NCBI RefSeq assembly: GCF_021134715.1
Contig: NC_060027.1
Span: forward strand, 4,340,001 to 4,404,000
Direction of reading: 5' to 3'
DNA: 64,000 nucleotides
Source of the DNA: Daphnia pulex
Taxonomy: Eukaryota; Arthropoda; Branchiopoda; Diplostraca; Daphniidae
The notes beneath the pieces were generated by a model, which was given only the letters and a program-made list of their open reading frames with translations, was not told the DNA's origin and searched no databases. Positions 57,201 through 64,000 of this stretch are shown in pieces. The translations under genes and the position numbers were made by a program. Within the stretch, counting starts at the first letter, position 1; each line of letters opens with the position of its first letter.

Positions 57201-59150
57201 TTTTAGATTATTGCGGGTGAGAAACCCGCTTTTGAGCGTTTTGGAATTTGGATTTAGGGGGGTCGATTTTAAATTTCTATCGATATCTTCTAATTGCGTG
57301 GCTAAAATAAGAAGATTAGTGTCGTCTGCTCTTGTTTTGTTTTAAACTTTTTAAAGATGAAGTTTAAGATAGACAAGTTCGGGATGCTGAGTTGCACAAC
57401 CGCAAAATTAGGATCGTGCGCCAACGAGTTTTTGTAACGTTGTGGGGATAGTAGAAAGCGGGTTTTTTATTATTTAAGCATAGAATTACTTATCTAATCT
57501 TAGAAATGTTCAGGATTATCGTTGTTTAGAACATTCTGCTTTTTATAGAGTAATTTTAAATGTATAATTCAGCTTAGTTTACCCATTAAAATTAAAGAAA
57601 GTCCAAGCCTGGGATGCTGTTTAGTCTTTTCTTGTGTGTTTGAGCTTGTCACTTGTCAGCAGATCTGTCAAAAAACACAAGAAAAGACTAAACAGCATCC
57701 CAGGCTTGGACTTTCTTTAATTTTAATGGGTAAACTAAGCTGAATTATACATTTCAAATTACTCTATAAAAAGCAGAATGTTCTAAACAACGATAATCCT
57801 GAACATTTCTAAGATTAGATAAGTAATTCTATGCTTAAATAATAAAAAACCCGCTTTCTACTATCCCCACAACGTTACAAAAACTCGTTGGCGCACGATC
57901 CTAATTTTGCGGTTGTGCAACTCAGCATCCCGAACTTGTCTATTACAAAGAAATATTACTTTTTTTTTAAACGAACGTTATTTATTGCCTTATAAGTCAG
58001 CAAATAAATTGTGATAAATAAATGTGATCGTCGAGGGAAAGCTGTGATGTCGCTCCTCGTTTTTCGTAACTACCCTCGACTACCATGCCCTCCACAGCCC
58101 TCCACTCATGCTGTTTATTGGCAGGTAAATAAAACTAAGAATGGCTAAATAGAAGCTAGGAGCTTAAATAGAAGAGCTCCTATTAAAGTTAGATGACCCT
58201 GAGTATTATAAAGAAAACCCATTTCCAAATTTGTGAAATGTTAGTTCTTGACTAGCATTTATCACGTAAGCCCTCTGTCAATGCATGTGATGGCAGTTTG
58301 CTTGCATTGTAACCTTTTCCTTTGTGCTGATTTCAGGCCTGAACCAGACATTGTAACAACAATATATTAAAGTTTTTCTTGCACTGGTGTCAACAATCTT
58401 AGTATCACCATTAGGAAAATGATTTTAATAGCAGAAACTTTTATTCCTGTGACAGGTCTGCTAGATATTCCAATGAAGCAAGATTTGCATAAATGCAGTG
58501 TATGGAACCTTCAATTCTCCAGCTTATTAGGTTAACCCACTGTCTCAGTTTCAACTTTTCGTTACTTGTTATTTCTGCAAATTTTTTCGTAACCCATTTT
58601 ATTATATTTTTTTATTTAGATAAACAGCATCCAGTGTGATTGGAGAAACCACCGATGTCATTCGAGTTACGGATCTCTTCTTCACCTTACTTTAAATCCC
58701 CTCTGTCTTCGTGTACACCCATGTGAGTGTGGGTGTATTCACGAGTCTGAGGTTCTTAACCCTATCCCGCCTGGTGGATTCACTTTTCTGCGGATAGAGC
58801 ACAGTTTGTGGATGCCTGGCCGTATATCCCGGGCTTAAAGGTAAGAAAAATGCTATGCCGTTGATTGGAACTCTTTTCTCTTACCGATTTCGTTTACTCA
58901 GTCTCATTAAATCTAGCTCATTTGTAGAACGATTGCAGATCAGGCTTGTTTTGTACCTCACTACTTTGACTGTTGGTAAACAATCGGAATTCAAAAATTA
59001 AAGCAAAGCGCAATTAGAAAGTTGTATGACCAAGAGAGACCTGCCGCCACACCTCCTCGTTTATCGATGTGGTGACTATTAGCGGCCGCTGATGTGAATG
59101 GACTCTAAATTAGTATGTCAGGGACACTATTAGTCTCGTAAAATCAATTG
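57200..59150. mobile_element. Copy-B-specific block of about 1.9 kb containing a foldback
   Basis: Copy A has only about 0.4 kb of unrelated sequence at the equivalent place. The block carries the 575 bp foldback, other short hairpins (about 57217-57233, 58695-58730 and 58160-58186) and an inverted 11-mer, TTCTAATTGCG at 57288-57298 and its complement at 59009-59019, which might mark element ends. No transposase is encoded. Exact ends are uncertain. Confidence 0.4.
57369..57943. mobile_element. Near-perfect 575 bp foldback (269 bp arms, 37 bp loop)
   Basis: The left arm 57369-57637 and right arm 57675-57943 are reverse complements with only one mismatch seen (near 57556). Outermost bases are TAGACAAGTTCGGG on the left and its complement on the right, so a TA at each edge could be a target duplication of a Tc1/mariner-type miniature element. 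No coding capacity. If transcribed, it would form a long double-stranded hairpin. A foldback/snapback element or a replication-born inverted duplication are both possible. Confidence 0.85.
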
Positions 59151-59309
59151 ATGGATCATAGAATCTAGCTGGTGATTGAGACAGCGATCATGTTGCACAT
59201 TGATTCCCAAATGTTTTTTTTTTTTGGTTTTTTTTTTCAAAGGTCTGCCAAAAGGGCCTACCATTTTTTGTTGTTGACCTAATCGACCTAATAACCACTG
59301 AAGCTGTTT

Positions 59310-59805
59310 ATTCATCAGAATCCAAGTCAATTTATTTCCTCAATAGACTGTGTGACATTCAAGTTAGATAAGGTGCCAAAAACACCGTTTCATTACTTGG
59401 GATGTTATTTTTAGCCTCAACTCTTCTTTTTTCTGATTTAATTACATTCGTCAAAACGATCTCCGATGAAAAAAAGAACGCAAGAAAGTGAGAAAAGTAA
59501 ATTAACGTCGTGTTTCATCACTCTCGTCTGTTATTCGATTGGATTGATGATGCCGCCGCGCGCCTGTCTCGCTTTCATCCCTTTTATTTCTGTTTTTCAC
59601 TGGTTTTTCAGCGTGTCGGCGTGATAGATGGAAATAAGTGTGATTGAGCCAGGGCGCAGCAGAGTCGATTTCTTTTCCGCCAATTCACACGATTGTAATG
59701 ACAACTCTCCTTTATAAACGTCAAAATGGTTTGCGGAGCTTCAGGAGGGATTGAGAAAACCGACAAATTGATTCAGCGTCTCTATAACCACTGAATGTTT
59801 CACTC
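59310..59805. promoter_or_regulatory. Highly conserved noncoding block upstream of copy B (partner 32106-32610)
   Basis: Partner of the copy A block in the same orientation, here about 3 kb upstream of the receptor start because of the copy-B-specific insertion. Only a few substitutions are seen over the central 350 bp. Confidence 0.6.
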
Positions 59806-62800
59806 GTCAGTCCCACCAGTTTCTTCGTTTGACGGGCCTGCGACTTTTAGAAAATGGCTGGCAGATTTCAGAACGGAAAAGCTTAGCAGTTATCAAAGTG
59901 TTCTTTATCAATAGTTTATTCTCGTGTTTTGTTTCTTGGATATCATTGATCAGAATTATCACAGCTGGTGAAGCATTTTTTGGGCAACGACAGTCGTATG
60001 CAGGAATAGAAAAATGAGTTCTGCCGTTGGAACTATGGCCGTCACGATAGTCTTGAGTTCACATGTCCTTGTGTGAGAGACGGAAAGGTCATTTTTGAGG
60101 ATTTGTTGTCGTCCATTATCCAGCAAGATAATCCCCCCTACGAGGATTATTGAGCTTTTCTTTTCATATGTTTTATTATTCCCTTATTCAACAAAATACT
60201 ACTTCATCATTTAGGAATCGTCTCTCTATTTAACGGAAAATGTCAGCTATCCGTATGTAGACAGGATACACTCGGATGTTGTGTTTTATTTAATCTCTAA
60301 GGCTGTAGAGCAATTTTCCGGTTTGCTTTAATTTAATATACGATCGACCATATCGCGGCTGTTGCTCAGCCACAAAGAACTGTGATGCCGAATGCCCGCT
60401 GCTAGATCCTTCTCTGCGATTGAATAAATGACACAGTTGTAATAAATGATGACGCATTTATTAACTTGACATGCATTCAAACATGTCGAGTCGGCTTTAT
60501 TTGTTGCCCTGTGTTCTTATAGCGTGTCTGTCTCGCATTGTATTCGGGATAATGCTGATAAATCCATCAAAACTCGAATGGATGTGCGTTGGCGTCGGAC
60601 TACACAGCAACACAATTGCATTTAGCGTAAGATGCAAACGAATTTAATACTTTTAATTGTACCGTATTTTTAAATTGTGGCGTGCAGCTATATTTGGGCA
60701 CCGTCAAGTTGCTGGGCCCGTGAATAAAAAAACAAATTCAATTTCAACTGCGGAGATGACCTTTTAATGGGTACACTTTATATACGGAGAAAGTCAATAT
60801 GCACACCAAGGGATCCATTAGTTACGAGCGAAAGAATCTGTCTTCTTCAATGTTTACTATTCACTTTCCTCCCTTACTTTTTTGTTTTTCTTTCTCTCTT
60901 CGCCAGTTTCACAACAAATCGAATCGAGGGCATAGTCGCCTATACAACCTTAGTAAAATTTAAAAAAGGCCTGAGCGCTTGCAGCGATTCCTTATTTCTC
61001 GGAAAGCCGCATTGATATCGCGTCACCTAAATGAAAATTCTGTAATGAAGTCGAATAAAGAACTCAATTAGTTTGAATTAAAAACTATGCCGTCGCTTGT
61101 TATCTTTTACTTTTAAGGAAACGAAAAACAAAACCTTTTGCTCAATAAACCTTTTTTTTTTTTAATATTTCGTATCATTTTGGCCCTTTTACTCAAAAAT
61201 AATTCTAAATATTCTCACGACAAATTTTCAGTTTGCTCTTGTCAGTCTCCTGTTACACATTCCATTATTTTATTCCTTCCTATTCCGTTGATTTTCCTTA
61301 CTTGTTGAATAATGTTATTATTTGAAGTGTTTGTTAAGAAAATTTATTTACTCTGACGTTGGACGTAATCAAATCTGAACTGAGTCAGCAAGGTTTATAT
61401 CTATTTACATGTTTCCAGCGTAGTTGAATGTAGCCTATAAGAGAATAAGCCAATGGCTATCAAAGTTGAAGTCCAATTCGAAATCTGATCAAATCGGGAT
61501 CGGCCGTAAAAGTAAATTTATCGACTTATTTTATACTGACCCCATAATAATTTTATTGGCGATGACTTTGCAGTGAAATAAAGTGCAGCATACTGCTTCT
61601 GGAAAAGGGGAATAACATAAACCTGTTTTTCTTTCGATCCTTGGTTGTGATCCATGGCTGGCGGTTTTATTAACTCCCTGCTACCCTGTTATTTCATCCA
61701 ACGAGAGATCGTTGATAATTTATAGCTTTTGATCACACGTACAGTACCATGACAAATTTGGAATTCACGCTGAAATCTTGATGAACAAGAGAAGAAATCG
61801 AAAACGACCAAAGTCAGAGAGAATATAGAATTTATAGAATCCTTGACATCGATATACTTTAGTCGACAGCCTGCATATAAATTCGGCATATTCAACTGTA
61901 GAAACCATTTAGGCATTCATGCTAATACTTCTTGTAGATATTTGAAGGGGAAAGCTCTACGCGCCGCGCTTCACAGTAGATATGATAATATGGGAACTGA
62001 AATGTCATTACGAGTCCAAAATTTCACTTAATCGAAGATGGAAGAGATTCGATTACATTTGTGGACCCTATCGAATAGACATACGGTAGCCTTTTTGGAG
62101 CGCAACATTGAGGAACAGACAACGTGATTATAGTCATTATACATTCGTTTCTACCTAAATTTATAGGATGCTGTAGTGTCGTAGTTATAGGAAAGGAATA
62201 TGTGGACAGAGTGTTATAACCGTATAGAAATCCATCAGGACTTATTTTTGTTCAGGCTTTTTTGAAGTGTGTACTGAATACACAAATGGAGAATAGCAGC
62301 AAAAGGCCGCGATTGATACAGCTTGTTTGATCACGCTTAACAGTGCCCCGGGCTCTATACCCAATAATCTTTGGTTCGCCAGCAGCACACGATGGACGAC
62401 TGAGCGTAAAGCGTAAATATTTGTTGCTTAGTTTGCGGTTCGTGACGTTTCCATGATCAATTCTCTTGTCCTCTCCAGGCGGCGGCGCTCAACGTTGAAT
62501 ATCTCTGATGCGTCCTCTCAACTTTATTTGAAAACATATAATATCGCGCATCATTCCCGGATAACCAATAACCTGATAATGCCACTTGGTGCGATAGATA
62601 GATTTTCAGTTCATGTCTCAATATGACCCCAGTCATTTTTATTGTTTTCGATGCGTTGAATCAAGTTAAAATGCCAAAAGGATATTTTTATTATTGAATT
62701 GGTCGAAGAATATAAGAACAAAGTTCTTAGCCTTCTGCGAAACCGCGTACATATAGCCGAAGCCAACAAAAGATGTGAGTGGGGTGAAGTAAGTGACTGG

Positions 62801-64000
62801 GAAAGAGAACACTGGAAGCGACCCATTGAGAAAAAGACATAGCCGAAAAGTGAAATAAGAAGGATATACGGAGAAGACGTCAGGGTTTCTTTTGAGAGCA
62901 GCAGATGATATGGAGGAACAAGATCGGCGAACTCTATTCAATTCTATTTTGATCTTTTTCATTATTATCATATTTCAACAATCGATCATACTCGAAAGAT
63001 TCTTGACCGGACAATTCCGCCTCTACTATATTCGATTCTATTTTGTTTTGGCAGAAGGAAAACTATATGTGGAGCCTTTCTCTCAATGGAAGAGAGAGAG
63101 AACAAAGAGGCACGTTCGTTCATGTGAATGACGGCCAAGGCCAATCTCCTACTCCCAATTGTCCTTCGTTCTACCGGTATTCGATTCGCCATAAACGGAT
63201 TTTGAAGAAGCTAATGCGAAAACAGATCTGGTGATGTCACATATTTTGGTTACTTGGGTGAATTCTCACTTGCGGAAATTCTATTCCAGTTGGTTCATAA
63301 AGATAAGAATGCGCTAAATAAATTTTGAAAGAAATTCAGAAGGCATCACCAGCTTGACTTGTTCTCCTTCTTGCATACTGAGCTGGTACTACTAATTGCG
63401 CATTCCAGTGTTTCGCGTTACTCACGTTCCCAGACTGTATGTATATACATGTGCGGGTGGAGCAGCAGTTCAATCGAAAGTTGACGCTGCGCGAAATGCC
63501 ACCCTAGCTGCTGCTGCTGCTCTGGTTTCTCGTCGCTACACGAATTTCAATTTTCCCAAAGTTGCATATTCATGAAGTCAAAGGGCGCGGCAGCGGTCGT
63601 CTGTATTCGTCATCATGTTTTACGGTTGCCCATATGTCTTGGCCGTCTTTTGCCGCGTCTCGTTTCTCTTGCTATTCCGCGGAGGTCACGACGGTCACGT
63701 ATTCGCCCGGCGAATAACTTTCTTATACTGCGACACAGCAGCGACATGAGAAGAACCAATATACGGATGACGGCGTTGCTGTGTGTCATTTGCCCGAATG
63801 GAAACGCCGCGCTAGAATGCGCTAATATTACTCGAGCCGAGTCTAGTACAAGCGCTATAAAGAGATGAGTCGAAAGATGCGACCGAAATGCCAATAAAAG
63901 GAATTTTGTAAAAAAAACAAAAAAAAACAAGCACAGCTAGGAATCTGCGAGGCGAATAAGCCACACTGTCTACGACTTTTCCGCATTAATGGGCCACTGG
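59806..64000. other. Diverged duplicated flank upstream of copy B, to the window end
   Basis: Patches match 32641-38470 in order, the last near 63620-63710. No gene was recognised; the open frames here are short and lack similarity. Confidence 0.6.

Noticed and set aside
58640..58860. Compact, GC-richer sequence with a hairpin, suggestive of a structured RNA
   Set aside because: It does not fold by eye into a tRNA, snRNA or other known class, and it sits in the copy-B-specific block of possible mobile origin.

Overview
The window looks like chromosomal DNA of a branchiopod crustacean, most likely Daphnia. This is inferred from arthropod-type protein families (an insect/crustacean chemosensory protein, allatostatin-C receptors), compact genes with mostly 60-100 nt GT-AG introns, and vertebrate-like conservation of BRWD3, PAXBP1 and HINFP. 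No bacterial, viral, rRNA, tRNA or CRISPR feature was recognised. Nine protein genes could be rebuilt exon by exon; apart from the truncated STK40, every model closes in frame.

Left part (1-23.7 kb) is gene-dense and built from head-to-head pairs sharing short promoters: STK40 (minus, runs off the left edge) with BRWD3 (plus, 21 exons, 2,074 aa); PAXBP1/GCFC (minus, 8 exons, 846 aa) with HINFP (plus, 4 exons, 405 aa); RpS29 (minus, 3 exons, 56 aa) with ZPR1 (plus, 7 exons, 449 aa). A chemosensory protein gene (minus, 2 coding exons, 114 aa) lies between the second and third pairs. Most of these are housekeeping genes for chromatin, transcription, translation and growth control.

Right part (23.7-64 kb) is gene-poor. 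It carries two copies of an allatostatin-C / somatostatin-type neuropeptide receptor gene, both on the minus strand, about 25.6 kb apart (27585-30660 and 53039-56315). Their seven-helix cores are identical in protein sequence and even the introns are nearly identical, while the last coding exon and the upstream flanks have diverged. Upstream homology between the copies can be followed in patches for about 8 kb (to about 38.6 kb and 63.9 kb), so this is a large direct segmental duplication, perhaps with a unit of about 25.5 kb, in which the gene body has probably been homogenised by gene conversion. Both copies share a short 3' exon, separated by an intron, that ends in the same C-terminal motif (HSDL), a possible PDZ ligand. 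A noncoding block about 0.5 kb long upstream of each gene is also nearly identical and is a candidate regulatory element. Copy B alone has a roughly 1.9 kb insertion or replacement that contains a near-perfect 575 bp foldback (269 bp arms, 37 bp loop).

The intergenic stretches hold microsatellites, several perfect short palindromes and an apparent excess of TATAG/CTATA words, but no further gene that I could support.
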